Below, one piece after another: positions 1 to 8,151 of a DNA stretch of 64,000 nt. The stretch is from Planotetraspora sp. A-T 1434 (lineage in GTDB: Bacteria > Actinomycetota > Actinomycetes > Streptosporangiales > Streptosporangiaceae), in the NCBI RefSeq assembly GCF_025420585.1, contig NZ_JAOEGB010000025.1:80408-144407 (forward strand), given 5' to 3'. A model generated the notes under the pieces. The model saw nothing but the letters and a program-made list of their open reading frames with translations, was not told where the DNA came from and made no database searches. Both the position numbers and the translations under genes were made by a program. The number at the start of each line of letters is the position of its first letter. Positions within the stretch are counted from its first letter, which is position 1.

Positions 1-2
1 TG

Positions 3-1229
3 GAGCAGGACGCGGAGGAGCTCACCCGGCTGGAGGTCGAGGAGACCGGCAAGCCCGCGGCCGTGTTCCGGGACGGCGAGCTGCCGTTCGCCGTGGACAA
101 CCTGCGGTTCTTCGCCGGAGCGGCCAGGTCGCTGGAGGGGACGGGCGCCGGGGTGCTCAGCGCCGGCTACACGTCGGTGCTGATCAGGCGGCCGCTCGGC
201 GTCGTCGGATCGATCGCGCCGTGGAACTTTCCCTTCGTCATGGCGGTCTGGAAGGTCGGCCCGGCGCTCGCGGCGGGGAACGCGGTCGTCATCAAGCCGG
301 CCCCGCAGACCCCGCGCACCACTCTGCGCCTGGCGGAGCTGTTCGCCAAGGCAGGGGCGCCGGACGGGCTGCTCCAGGTCGTGACGGGCGGAGCCGACGT
401 GGGCCAGGCGCTCGTCACCGACCCCGGCGTGGACATGGTCAGCGTCACGGGCTCCACCGAGACCGGCCGTGCCGTCATGCGGGGCGCGGTCGACGGCCTC
501 AAGCGGGTCCACCTGGAGCTGGGCGGCAAGGCCCCGGCTGTGGTGTTCGCCGACGCGGCCCTGGAGGACATGGCGGCCGGCGTCGTCATGGGCGCCACGT
601 ACAACACCGGCCAGGACTGCACGGCGGCGACCCGCGTCTACATCGAGCGGTCTCGCTACGCCGAGGCCGTCGAGGCGCTGCGCGACGCGCTCTCACAGGT
701 ACGGCCGGGCGACCCGTGGGCAGAGGGCTCCGACATCGGCCCGCTGATCTCGGCGGCCCACCGCGACCGGGTCCACGGCTTCGTGAGCAGGGCGTCCGGA
801 CGCGTCGTCACCGGCGGACAGCCCATCGACGGCCCCGGGTTCTACTACGCGCCGACGCTGATCGCCGACGCGGACCAGTCCAGTGAGATCGTGCAGGGAG
901 AGATCTTCGGCCCGGTGCTGGTGGCCGTCCCGTTCGACGGCGAGGACGAGGCGGTGCGCCTCGCCAACGACACGCCGTACGGCCTGGCCTCCTCGGTGTG
1001 GTCCACCGACGTGTCCCGGGCGCTGCGCGTGTCCCATCGCCTCGATGTGGGAGTGACCTGGGTGAACGACCACCTGCCCATCGCGTCGGAGGCTCCGCAC
1101 GGCGGCGTGAAGGGGAGCGGCTTCGGCAAGGACATGAGCCAGGAAGCCGTCCAGGAGTATTCGGCGACCAGGCACCTGATGATCAAGCACGCCGCGCCGC
1201 AGGCTCGCGACTCCTTCCGTCCTGCCTGA
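3..1229 (+). CDS. Aldehyde dehydrogenase, 5' end outside window (gamma-aminobutyraldehyde dehydrogenase-like)
   Basis: NAD(P)-dependent aldehyde dehydrogenase that oxidises an aldehyde to its acid. The frame is open from the first codon of the window (EQDAEELTRLEVEETGKP), so the gene starts upstream and the GTG at 63 is internal. The general-base Glu lies in LELGGKAP, the nucleophile Cys in NTGQDCTAA, and the cofactor-binding motif VTGSTETGR precedes them. The C-terminus (GFGKDMSQEAVQEYSATRHLMIKH) resembles PatD/YdcW-type aminobutyraldehyde dehydrogenases of putrescine degradation, but substrate cannot be settled from sequence alone. It converges on the alkylation-repair gene, with two copies of the 53-bp repeat between them. 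Confidence 0.9.
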   Translation, partial: EQDAEELTRLEVEETGKPAAVFRDGELPFAVDNLRFFAGAARSLEGTGAGVLSAGYTSVLIRRPLGVVGSIAPWNFPFVMAVWKVGPALAAGNAVVIKPAPQTPRTTLRLAELFAKAGAPDGLLQVVTGGADVGQALVTDPGVDMVSVTGSTETGRAVMRGAVDGLKRVHLELGGKAPAVVFADAALEDMAAGVVMGATYNTGQDCTAATRVYIERSRYAEAVEALRDALSQVRPGDPWAEGSDIGPLISAAHRDRVHGFVSRASGRVVTGGQPIDGPGFYYAPTLIADADQSSEIVQGEIFGPVLVAVPFDGEDEAVRLANDTPYGLASSVWSTDVSRALRVSHRLDVGVTWVNDHLPIASEAPHGGVKGSGFGKDMSQEAVQEYSATRHLMIKHAAPQARDSFRPA

Positions 1230-1241
1230 GATCGCCGTCCC

Positions 1242-1308
1242 TGTGCATGATCACGGCAAGGGTTTGCGCCGGTACGGCCAGGCAGCCGGGAACATGTGCA
1301 TGATCACG
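1242..1308 (-). repeat. 53-bp intergenic repeat, locus 1 (two heads)
   Basis: Two minus-strand heads CGTGATCATGCACA end exactly 53 bp apart (1295-1308 and 1242-1255). The first continues as TGTTCCCGG. The TGA stop of the alkylation-repair gene (1304-1306) is the TGA inside the first head. See the other loci at 3915, 48298, 57293, 61221 and 63841. Confidence 0.8.
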
Positions 1309-1999
1309 CGGGGGGTTGGGGTGGGGTGGGGACGTTGCGCAGGGCCTCGCGCCGGGACAGGCCGGTGATGCGCTGGTGGTTCACGTAGCGGACGACCTCG
1401 CCGGGGTCGGTCTTGGCATACTCGCGCAACGCCCAGCCGATGGCCTTGCGGGCGAAGAAGTCGATGTCCGACAGGCTCGGCTCGATGCACGCGTACAACA
1501 GGCGGACGTCGGTGCGCTCCTTGAAGGCGTTCTGGCAGAGGATCGCCGTGCGCCGCCTCCACAGGTCGGGATCGCGCGCCCACTTCAGCATCAGCGACCG
1601 CATCGTGTCGGGGTAGAGGCGCAGCAGGGTGCCGACACGGTGCACGGCGATCTCGTCCACGAGGTCCCACCACGCGCCCGTGACGACCATCTCCTCATAC
1701 ATCGGGAGCGTGTCGAGCGTCTGCCACGACCGGTAAGGGCGGTGGCCGGACAGCTCGATCGCGGCGTACCGCTCCTCGCGGAACTCGGCCTCACGCCAGA
1801 GGTCGAGGACCGCCTCCCGCCACTCGGGAGCCGACTCCATGGGGTGCTCGGCGAACACCTGCCGCAGCGCGGCCCGCCGCGGCACGGCCGTCACCCCGAG
1901 GAACGGCATCTCGGATTTCATGTACGCCCGCATGGCGGGAGCGCGTGAGGGGTCGGCGATCTCGGTCAGCGCGAGCCGTACCGCCTTGACGATCGTCAT
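1304..1999 (-). CDS. DNA alkylation repair protein (AlkD-like HEAT-repeat family)
   Basis: Predicted DNA glycosylase-like protein of the AlkD/AlkC superfamily (PF08713 type), which removes alkylated bases. It is 231 aa, all-helical in character, with the typical stretches KSEMPFLGV, WDLVDEIAVHRVG, LWRRRTAILCQ and FFARKAIGWALREYAKTDP; the last contains the conserved W/R/D of the family's catalytic cleft. The ATG at 1999 overlaps the kstR2 stop as ATGA, so it is translationally coupled behind the regulator. A longer in-frame extension has no support. The stop codon is embedded in a 53-bp repeat head. Confidence 0.85.
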   Translation of the reverse strand: MTIVKAVRLALTEIADPSRAPAMRAYMKSEMPFLGVTAVPRRAALRQVFAEHPMESAPEWREAVLDLWREAEFREERYAAIELSGHRPYRSWQTLDTLPMYEEMVVTGAWWDLVDEIAVHRVGTLLRLYPDTMRSLMLKWARDPDLWRRRTAILCQNAFKERTDVRLLYACIEPSLSDIDFFARKAIGWALREYAKTDPGEVVRYVNHQRITGLSRREALRNVPTPPQPPA

Positions 2000-2670
2000 G
2001 CCCGCTGGCTGGTCCGCTCGCCGGTCGCGAGGCCGTCGAACAGGACGGTGATGTAGTGCTCGGCGAGGCCCTCGGTGTTGAGACGGCCACCCGGGCGGAA
2101 CCAGCGCACGGCCACCCAGATCGTGTCGCGGATCATCCGATAGGTCAGCTTGGGGTCCACGTCGGAGCGGAACTGCCCGGAGGTCTGGCCGCGCTTGATC
2201 TGCTCCACCCACATGCGCTCGACCTCGTCCTCGGCCCTGACGAGGTAGTCGAAGCGGTCCCCGGGGAGGGAGCGCAGGTAGTTCCAGTCGTTCTGCATGA
2301 CGGTGATGGCCGCGCGGTGCGGCTCCAGCGTGCCGAAGCCGATCCGCACCATCTCCGAGAGGACGGCGCGGGGCTCCCCGGCGTTCTCCAGCGCCACGCG
2401 GTAGCGGGCGATCAGATCCTCGAGGAAGGTGCGGAGCACCTCGTCGACGATCGTCTCCTTTGAGTCGAAATGATGGTAGAGACTTCCGGAGAGGATGCCC
2501 GCCTCGTCGGCGATCTCACGCACGGTCGTCGCCTGGAAGCCCTTGCGCGCGAAGAGCTCGGCGGCGAGCTTGACGAGGTGGTCGCGCCGCTCCGACGCCG
2601 CGCCCGTGGCCGCCGCGCGCTTGGCCTTCGCCGGGGCGGCGGTGGCGCCGGAGTTCTTTCGCTGGTTCAC
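1996..2670 (-). CDS. kstR2: TetR-family repressor, KstR2 (steroid ring C/D catabolism)
   Basis: TetR/AcrR repressor of 224 aa. The N-terminal helix-turn-helix (about residues 28-75: LAAELFARKGF, TTVREIADEAGILSGSLYHHFDSKE) and the ligand-domain stretch IRDTIWVAVRWFRPGG match mycobacterial KstR2 as I remember it. KstR2 senses HIP-CoA and represses genes for degradation of the C and D rings of steroids. It is divergent from fadA6 with a perfect match to the KstR2 motif (AnCAAGnnCTTGnT) between them, so autoregulation is likely. GTG start; the downstream alkylation-repair gene overlaps its stop. Confidence 0.88.
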   Translation of the reverse strand: MNQRKNSGATAAPAKAKRAAATGAASERRDHLVKLAAELFARKGFQATTVREIADEAGILSGSLYHHFDSKETIVDEVLRTFLEDLIARYRVALENAGEPRAVLSEMVRIGFGTLEPHRAAITVMQNDWNYLRSLPGDRFDYLVRAEDEVERMWVEQIKRGQTSGQFRSDVDPKLTYRMIRDTIWVAVRWFRPGGRLNTEGLAEHYITVLFDGLATGERTSQRA

Positions 2671-2741
2671 CTCTCCATTATGGGCCCACGAGCAAGGGCT
2701 TGTTCACATAACCGCTGCTCCGAACAACCTTCGGCGCACCT

Positions 2742-2760
2742 AACAAGCGCTTGGTACAAT
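2742..2760 (+). promoter_or_regulatory. KstR2 operator plus -10 box of fadA6
   Basis: AACAAGCGCTTGGT (2742-2755) matches the published KstR2 consensus AnCAAGnnCTTGnT at every fixed position. It runs straight into TACAAT (2755-2760), a good -10 box, which ends 7 nt before the ATG at 2768. This implies a leaderless fadA6 mRNA whose promoter is covered by the repressor. Confidence 0.8.
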
Positions 2761-2767
2761 GCCGGTC

Positions 2768-3919
2768 ATGGCTGAGGTTTACATCGTGGGCGCGGTTCGC
2801 ACACCTGTCGGCAGGCGGAACGGCGGCCTGGCCGCGGCGCACCCCGCCGACCTCGGGGCGCACGTCCTCCGCGCGCTCATGGACAGGACGGGCGTGGACC
2901 CGGCCGCGGTGGAGGATGTGGTCTTCGGCTGCGTCGACACCGTGGGGCCGCAGGCAGGCGACATCGCGAGGACGTGCTGGCTCGCGGCCGGGCTGCCCGA
3001 GGAGGTCCCCGGCGTCACCGTCGATCGGCAATGCGGCTCGTCGCAGCAGGCCGTCCACTTCGCGGCGCAGGCCGTGCAGAGCGGCAACGCGGACCTCGTC
3101 GTGGCCGGGGGCGTGCAGAACATGAGCATGGTGCCGATCGCCTCCGCCATGACCGCAGGAGGCCACTCCGAGGGGCCGTTCAGCGGATCGCACGGCTGGC
3201 GGGCGAGGTACGGCACGCGGGAGGTGTCCCAGTTCCGCGGGGCGGAGATGATCGCCGCCCGGTGGGAGATCTCCCGCGAGGACATGGAGGCGTTCGCCTA
3301 CGCCTCCCATCGGCGCGCGATCGCCGCCATCGACGAGGGCAGGTTCGACCGGGAGATCGTCCCTTACGCAGGCGTGACGGCCGACGAGGGGCCGCGCCGG
3401 GACACGACCCCGGACAAGATGGCCGCGCTCAGGACGCTCGTCGAAGGGGGCCGGCTCACGGCGGCCGTCTCCTCCCAGATCTCCGACGGCGCCGCAGCGC
3501 TCCTGATCGCCTCGGAGGAGGCCGTCCGCGTCCACGGCCTCACCCCGCGCGCCCGGATCCACCACATGTCCGCCCGGGGCGCCGATCCGATCATGATGCT
3601 GTCCGCGCCCATCCCGGCCACCGCGCACGCGCTGCGCAGAGCCGGGATGAAGATCGACGACATCGACGGTGTGGAGATCAACGAGGCGTTCGCGCCCGTG
3701 GTGCTCGCCTGGCTCAAGGAGACGGGCGCCGACCCGGCCACGGTCAACCCGAACGGCGGGGCGATCGCGCTCGGCCACCCGCTGGGCGCGACCGGGGCCC
3801 GGCTCATGACCTCCCTGCTGCACGAGCTCGAACGCACCGGTGGCCGGTACGGCCTGCAGACCATGTGCGAGGGCGGCGGCCAGGCCAACGTCACGATCAT
3901 CGAACGCCTCCAGGCGTGA
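2768..3919 (+). CDS. fadA6: Acetyl-CoA acyltransferase FadA6 (steroid ring C/D thiolase)
   Basis: Thiolase that cleaves a beta-ketoacyl-CoA late in degradation of the steroid C/D rings. 383 aa with the nucleophilic Cys in DRQCGSSQQA, the NEAFAPV loop, the His of GHPLGATGAR and the second Cys of MCEGGGQAN. The whole chain closely follows the FadA6 sequence I know from mycobacteria (AGGVQNMS, SQISDGAAALL, ARIHHMSARGADP). The ATG at 2768 is preferred over the ATG at 2759 because a -10 TACAAT ends 7 nt upstream and the family begins M-[AT]-E-x-Y. The stop codon lies in a 53-bp repeat head. Confidence 0.92.
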   Translation: MAEVYIVGAVRTPVGRRNGGLAAAHPADLGAHVLRALMDRTGVDPAAVEDVVFGCVDTVGPQAGDIARTCWLAAGLPEEVPGVTVDRQCGSSQQAVHFAAQAVQSGNADLVVAGGVQNMSMVPIASAMTAGGHSEGPFSGSHGWRARYGTREVSQFRGAEMIAARWEISREDMEAFAYASHRRAIAAIDEGRFDREIVPYAGVTADEGPRRDTTPDKMAALRTLVEGGRLTAAVSSQISDGAAALLIASEEAVRVHGLTPRARIHHMSARGADPIMMLSAPIPATAHALRRAGMKIDDIDGVEINEAFAPVVLAWLKETGADPATVNPNGGAIALGHPLGATGARLMTSLLHELERTGGRYGLQTMCEGGGQANVTIIERLQA

Positions 3920-4045
3920 TCATTGCCGTGATCATGCAAGACTTCCCGCTCGGCCCTCCGACCTGCCCAATCGTCGATCGTGATCATGCACACGTTCCCC
4001 GGCGGGTGCGCCCACCTGCGCCGCCACGAGACGTGATCATGCGCA
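3915..4045 (+). repeat. 53-bp intergenic repeat, locus 2 (short head plus three heads)
   Basis: A truncated head CGTGATCATTGC carries the fadA6 stop TGA (3917-3919). It is followed at once by heads at 3927, 3979 and 4032, with spacings of 52 and 53 bp. The first two continue with a TTCCC segment and a tail; the last keeps only the first dozen or so bases. The array fills the gap to the phosphatase gene. Confidence 0.85.
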
Positions 4046-4087
4046 AACAGCCGCCACAGGCCCGCGTTCTTGGGCAGGATCGGAGCT

Positions 4088-5464
4088 ATGGCGAAATTGG
4101 GCTATCCATTTACTTTGGGGGTGGCCTCGGGGGAACCGTTACCCGACGGCGTGATCCTGTGGACCCGTCTGGCCCCCGAGCCGCTCCACCCCACCCGGCC
4201 CGGCGGCATGCCCAACCAGGCGATGGCCGTACAGTGGCAGCTCGCCGAGGACGAGGCGTTCGCCCGTGTGGTCCAGTCCGGCACGGCCTCGGCCCAGCCC
4301 GACTGGGCCCACAGCGTGCACGTCCGGGTGACGGGCCTGCGGCCGGCCACGGAGTATTTCTACCGGTTCTCCATCGACGGCCACAGCAGCCAGGTGGGCC
4401 GCACCAAGACTGCCCCCGACCCCGCCTCGACGGCCCCCGTCCGGTTCGGCGTCGTCTCGTGCCAGCGCTACGAGCATGGCTTCTTCACCGCTCTGCGCCA
4501 TCTGGCCGATGAGCGTCCCGACGTGATCCTGCATCTCGGCGACTACATCTACGAGTACGGCAAGCCGGCCCACCCCAAGGCCGGCCGGTACGTGCGGCCG
4601 CTGGAGTCGGAGGCCGAGTGCAGGACGCTCGGCGACTACCGCAACCGCTACGCCCGCTACCACATGGACGCCGACCTCCAGGCCGCGCACGCCGCCGCGC
4701 CCTGGATCGCGATGCCGGACGACCACGAGGTCCGGGACAACTACTCCGGCGCGCTGCCCGGTGACGGCACCAGCCCCGCCGCGTTCCTCAAGCGGAGGGC
4801 CGCCGCCTTCAAGGCGTATTACGAGCATCTGCCTCTGCGCGTCCGGCCCAGCGGCCCCAGCCTGCAGAACCACCGCTGGCGGCCGTACGGGCGGGTCGTC
4901 GACTTCGTGCTCGTGGACGCCAGGCAGCACCGCGAGGGCCGGGACATGCTCGGCCCCGAGCAGGAGCAGTGGCTCGCCGCGCGGCTGAAGGGCGCGACCG
5001 CGCGGTGGAAGGTTCTCGCGCAGGCGGTCTTCTTCGCGCAGCGGAAGTTCCCCCTGGAGCCTCCCAGCACCGACGCCTGGGACGGATTCCCCGAGTCTCG
5101 CGCGCGCGTGCTGGCCGAGGCCCCCGACGGCCTGGTCGTGCTGAGCGGGGACGTGCACAACGGCTGGGCCTGCGACCTGCGGGCCGACTGGGCCGACCCG
5201 GCGTCCAAGGCGCTCGGCGTGGAGTTCGTCGGGACGTCCGTGACCAGCATGCCGCCGATGACGGACGCGACCGCCATCCTGGCACTGAACCCGCACATCG
5301 CGTTCTTCGACCACCGCAGGGGCTACCTGTCCTGTACGGCGAGCATGGACGACTTCCAGACCGACTACCGAGTGGTCGATTTCGTGGACCGGCCGGGAGC
5401 GCCGGTGTCGACAGCGGCGGGCTTCCGAGTCAAGGGCAACAAGCTCCAACGAACTGATCTGTAA
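4088..5464 (+). CDS. PhoD-like alkaline phosphatase/phosphodiesterase without a visible signal peptide
   Basis: Metallophosphatase of the PhoD family, 458 aa, which hydrolyses phosphate esters. The N-terminal fibronectin-like part starts immediately (FTLGVASGEP, LWTRLAPEP). The metal-binding motifs follow: RFGVVSCQRYEHGFFTALRHL, LHLGDYIYEYG, MPDDHEVRDNYSG and VVLSGDVHNGW. Family members are usually Tat-exported, but here the protein begins directly with the mature domain, and no Arg-Arg leader is encoded in frame between the upstream repeat and the start. The ATG at 4088 has AGGAT/GGAG just upstream; TTG 4070 is an alternative. A cytoplasmic form is therefore inferred. Confidence 0.85.
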   Translation: MAKLGYPFTLGVASGEPLPDGVILWTRLAPEPLHPTRPGGMPNQAMAVQWQLAEDEAFARVVQSGTASAQPDWAHSVHVRVTGLRPATEYFYRFSIDGHSSQVGRTKTAPDPASTAPVRFGVVSCQRYEHGFFTALRHLADERPDVILHLGDYIYEYGKPAHPKAGRYVRPLESEAECRTLGDYRNRYARYHMDADLQAAHAAAPWIAMPDDHEVRDNYSGALPGDGTSPAAFLKRRAAAFKAYYEHLPLRVRPSGPSLQNHRWRPYGRVVDFVLVDARQHREGRDMLGPEQEQWLAARLKGATARWKVLAQAVFFAQRKFPLEPPSTDAWDGFPESRARVLAEAPDGLVVLSGDVHNGWACDLRADWADPASKALGVEFVGTSVTSMPPMTDATAILALNPHIAFFDHRRGYLSCTASMDDFQTDYRVVDFVDRPGAPVSTAAGFRVKGNKLQRTDL

Positions 5465-5487
5465 AATCCAAGGTCAACCCTCTGGCG

Positions 5488-5506
5488 AATAGGAAAGTTT
5501 CCTATT
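5488..5506 (+). promoter_or_regulatory. 19-bp perfect palindrome upstream of the GH3 gene
   Basis: AATAGGAAA-G-TTTCCTATT is a perfect inverted repeat with a single central base, in an AT-rich pocket of an otherwise GC-rich gap. It resembles operators of sugar-responsive ROK or LacI-type repressors that control amino-sugar genes. No such regulator is encoded in the window. It lies about 90 bp before the glycosidase start. Confidence 0.6.
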
Positions 5507-5594
5507 AAATTTCGGGCATGTCTGACCGCTGCCCTGTGTTCACCTACCCCACGTTGGCTACCCACCCCATGTTGCCTGCACACCCCACGACAGC

Positions 5595-7088
5595 ATGAAG
5601 CGAAGCCCTGACCTGCTCCGGCTGGCCGACACGGTTCTCCTTCCCGGCTTCGTGGGGACGACCGCTCCCGACTGGGTGCGACGGCGGCTCGCCGACGGCC
5701 TCGCCGGTGTGGTGCTCTTCTCCAGGAACGTCGACACCCCGGCCCAGCTCGCGGGCCTCACCGCGGCCCTGCGCGCCGAGAACCCGGACATCCTCGTCGG
5801 CATCGACGAGGAGGCCGGGGAGGTCACCCGCCTGGAGGCCCGCACGGGCAGCTCCCGGCCGGGAAACTACGCGCTCGGCGTGGTGGACGACGAGGAGCTG
5901 ACCGAGCAGGTCGGCCGTGACATCGGCCGGGACCTTCGCGCCGCCGGGGTGACCATCGACTTCGCTCCCGCCGCCGACGTGAACAGCAACCCGGACAACC
6001 CGGTGATCGGCCTGCGGTCGTTCGGCGCCGACCCCTTACTGGTCGCCCGGCACACCGCCGCCTGGATCCGCGGCCTGCAGTCGGCCGGAGTGGCAGCCTG
6101 CGCCAAACACTTCCCCGGGCACGGCGACACGTCGGTGGACTCCCACCACAGCGTCCCCCGCGTCACCGTCTCCCGGGAGGAGCTGGCCGAGGTCGAGCTG
6201 TGGCCGTTCCGCGCCGCCATCCGGGAAGGCGTACGCGCGATCATGACGGGCCATCTGCTCGTCACGGCGTACGACTCCGAGCTGCCCGCGACGCTCAGCC
6301 CGCGCATCCTCACCGACCTCCTCAGGACCGAGCTGGGCTTCGACGGCCTCGTCGTCACCGACGGCATCGAGATGGCCGCCGTGGCCGGGGTCTACGGCCT
6401 GGGCGGCGCGAGCGCGCTCGCCATCGCGGCCGGCGCCGACTCCATCTGCGTCGGCGGGGAGAACTCCGACGAGGCCACGGTGGAGCTCATCCGCAACACC
6501 ATCGTGGATGCCGTCGCGGAGGGCAAGCTGACCGAGGACCGGCTCGCCGAAGCGGCCGTCCGGGTGCGGGCGCTCGCCTCCTGGCAGGCCGGGGCGTCCG
6601 AGGCCGCCGGCTCGCGGGAGATCGGCCTCGCCGCCGCCCGCCGTGCCGTACGGGTCACCCGCCACCGCGGCGCGGCGGCCGTGCTTCCCCTCGCGGCGGC
6701 GCCGCACGTGGTCGAGCTCGCCCCCGAGACGAACCTGGCCATCGACAAGGGCATGCCGTGGGGCACGGGGGAGCCGCTGAGCAAGCTGCTGCCCGGCACG
6801 ACCGTGACCCGCCTGCGCGAGCCCGAGGCCATGGACGGCGCCCCCGACCGGGCGCTCGGCGACGCGGCGGACCGGCCGCTGGTCATCGTCGTGCGGGACG
6901 CCCACCGCCATCCGTGGCAGATGCACGTCCTGGAACGCATGCTCGCCGCCCGGCCGGACGGCGTCGTCGTGGAGATGGGCCTGCCGGGCCGTACGGACCT
7001 CGGCGCCGTCCACATCGCCACCCACGGCTCCGCCCGAGTGTGCGGCCAGGCCGCGGCCGAGATCCTCACCGGCCTCCAGGAGGAATGA
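5595..7088 (+). CDS. Glycoside hydrolase family 3 protein (NagZ-type beta-N-acetylhexosaminidase)
   Basis: Exo-acting beta-hexosaminidase likely involved in recycling of cell-wall or chitin-derived GlcNAc. 497 aa. The NagZ hallmark KHFPGHGDTSVDSH (residues 171-184) supplies the His/Asp acid-base pair, and Asp 256 in VVTDGIEM is the expected nucleophile. Substrate-binding segments GIDEEAGEVTRL and FAPAADVNSNPDNPVIGLRSFG are present. A C-terminal region after about residue 330 extends beyond a minimal NagZ. No signal peptide, so cytoplasmic action is likely. Its 3' end overlaps the convergent ipdC by 23 bp. Confidence 0.88.
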   Translation: MKRSPDLLRLADTVLLPGFVGTTAPDWVRRRLADGLAGVVLFSRNVDTPAQLAGLTAALRAENPDILVGIDEEAGEVTRLEARTGSSRPGNYALGVVDDEELTEQVGRDIGRDLRAAGVTIDFAPAADVNSNPDNPVIGLRSFGADPLLVARHTAAWIRGLQSAGVAACAKHFPGHGDTSVDSHHSVPRVTVSREELAEVELWPFRAAIREGVRAIMTGHLLVTAYDSELPATLSPRILTDLLRTELGFDGLVVTDGIEMAAVAGVYGLGGASALAIAAGADSICVGGENSDEATVELIRNTIVDAVAEGKLTEDRLAEAAVRVRALASWQAGASEAAGSREIGLAAARRAVRVTRHRGAAAVLPLAAAPHVVELAPETNLAIDKGMPWGTGEPLSKLLPGTTVTRLREPEAMDGAPDRALGDAADRPLVIVVRDAHRHPWQMHVLERMLAARPDGVVVEMGLPGRTDLGAVHIATHGSARVCGQAAAEILTGLQEE

Positions 7089-8151
7089 CCCTCGTCGGGC
7101 TGGGGGCAGGTGCCGTTCGGAGACGGGTGAGCCCGTTCAGTACGGCTGTCGCCTCGGCCATGATCCGGTCGATCAGCTCCGCGCAGGTGGGCAGGTCGTC
7201 GATGACCCCGACCACCTGCCCGGACGCCAGCACGCCGAGGTCCGCCCGGCCGTCCACCATGGCGGCTTTGAGCAGCATGGGCGTGTTGGCCGCCTGGAGG
7301 ACCTGCGCCCAGCCGAGGTCTCGCCCATGCCTCATGCGGCGGCCTTCCCGCAGCATCCCGGCCCACGACATGCCGCTGAGCCGCCTGAACCGGGCGGCGT
7401 TGAGCACCGCGCGGAGCAGCCGCAGTCGAGACCGCTCCAGCGACTCCACGAACGGCGTGCGCAGCACCCGGTGCGGCACGCCGTCCACCCGGGTCGTGAC
7501 CAGCGTGTCCGCCGTGCCCAGGTAGACCTTCTTGACCTCGTCGGGCACGGGGGAGTCCGAGGTCAGCAGGAACCGGGTGCCCATCGCGATCCCGGCGGCG
7601 CCGTACGCGAGGGCGGCGACCAGACCCCGCCCGTCGAAGAAGCCGCCCGCCGCGACGACCGGGATGTCGACGGTATCGACCACCTGCGGCAGCAGCAGCG
7701 TGGTGGGGATTGCGCCGGTGTGCCCGCCGCCCTCTCCGCCCTGCACGATGACCGCGTCCACGCCCCAGGCGGCGACCTTCTCCGCGTGCCTGCGCGCCCC
7801 GACCGAGGGAATCGTCACCACCCCCGCGTCCCTGAGGCGGCTGATCAGGTCGCGGCGGGGGGCCAGGGCGAAAGACGCCACCCGGACGCCTTCGCGGATC
7901 ATCACCTCGACCCGTTCGGCGGCGTCGTCCGCGTCCGACCTGATGTTCACCCCGAACGGCGCGTCCGTGCGCTCCTTCACCGCCCGGATGGCGGCGGTCA
8001 TCTGATCGACCGGCATCGTGGCCGCCGCGATGACGCCCAGCCCGCCCGCCCTGGAGGTGGCCGCCGCCAGCCGCGCCCCCGCGACGTAGCCCATCCCGGT
8101 CTGCACGATCGGATGCCGGCACCCCACGACATCGGTCAGCGCCGTCCTCAC
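7066..8151 (-). CDS. ipdC: IpdC, nitronate monooxygenase-like flavin oxidoreductase of the HIP pathway
   Basis: FMN-dependent TIM-barrel oxidoreductase of the 2-nitropropane dioxygenase superfamily, 361 aa. Motifs: PIVQTGMGYVAG at the N-terminus, the glycine-rich VIVQGGEGGGHTG phosphate-binding loop, PVVAAGGFFDGRGL and GIAMGTRFLLT. In mycobacteria IpdC acts with EchA20 and IpdAB in opening the last two steroid rings. The GTG start at 8151 overlaps the ipdB stop (GTGA), and the gene order echA20-ipdA-ipdB-ipdC matches the mycobacterial operon, which decides the assignment. Confidence 0.88.
   Translation of the reverse strand: MRTALTDVVGCRHPIVQTGMGYVAGARLAAATSRAGGLGVIAAATMPVDQMTAAIRAVKERTDAPFGVNIRSDADDAAERVEVMIREGVRVASFALAPRRDLISRLRDAGVVTIPSVGARRHAEKVAAWGVDAVIVQGGEGGGHTGAIPTTLLLPQVVDTVDIPVVAAGGFFDGRGLVAALAYGAAGIAMGTRFLLTSDSPVPDEVKKVYLGTADTLVTTRVDGVPHRVLRTPFVESLERSRLRLLRAVLNAARFRRLSGMSWAGMLREGRRMRHGRDLGWAQVLQAANTPMLLKAAMVDGRADLGVLASGQVVGVIDDLPTCAELIDRIMAEATAVLNGLTRLRTAPAPSPTRVIPPGGR

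Noticed and set aside
1996..2212. N-terminal extension of the alkylation-repair protein to 2212
   Set aside because: It would run through kstR2 coding sequence. The ATGA junction at 1999 gives a family-like N-terminus.
2678..3823. Long minus-strand frame opposite fadA6
   Set aside because: A mirror frame of a certain thiolase gene, with His/Arg/Gly-rich nonsense composition.
3915..4045. Short CRISPR array
   Set aside because: Heads are only about 14-20 bp and diverged, the intervening tails share sequence, arrays have two to four units at several loci, and no cas genes exist here.
6200..7525. Plus-strand frame overlapping the GH3 and ipdC 3' ends
   Set aside because: Arg-rich shadow frame without any domain, crossing two real convergent genes.
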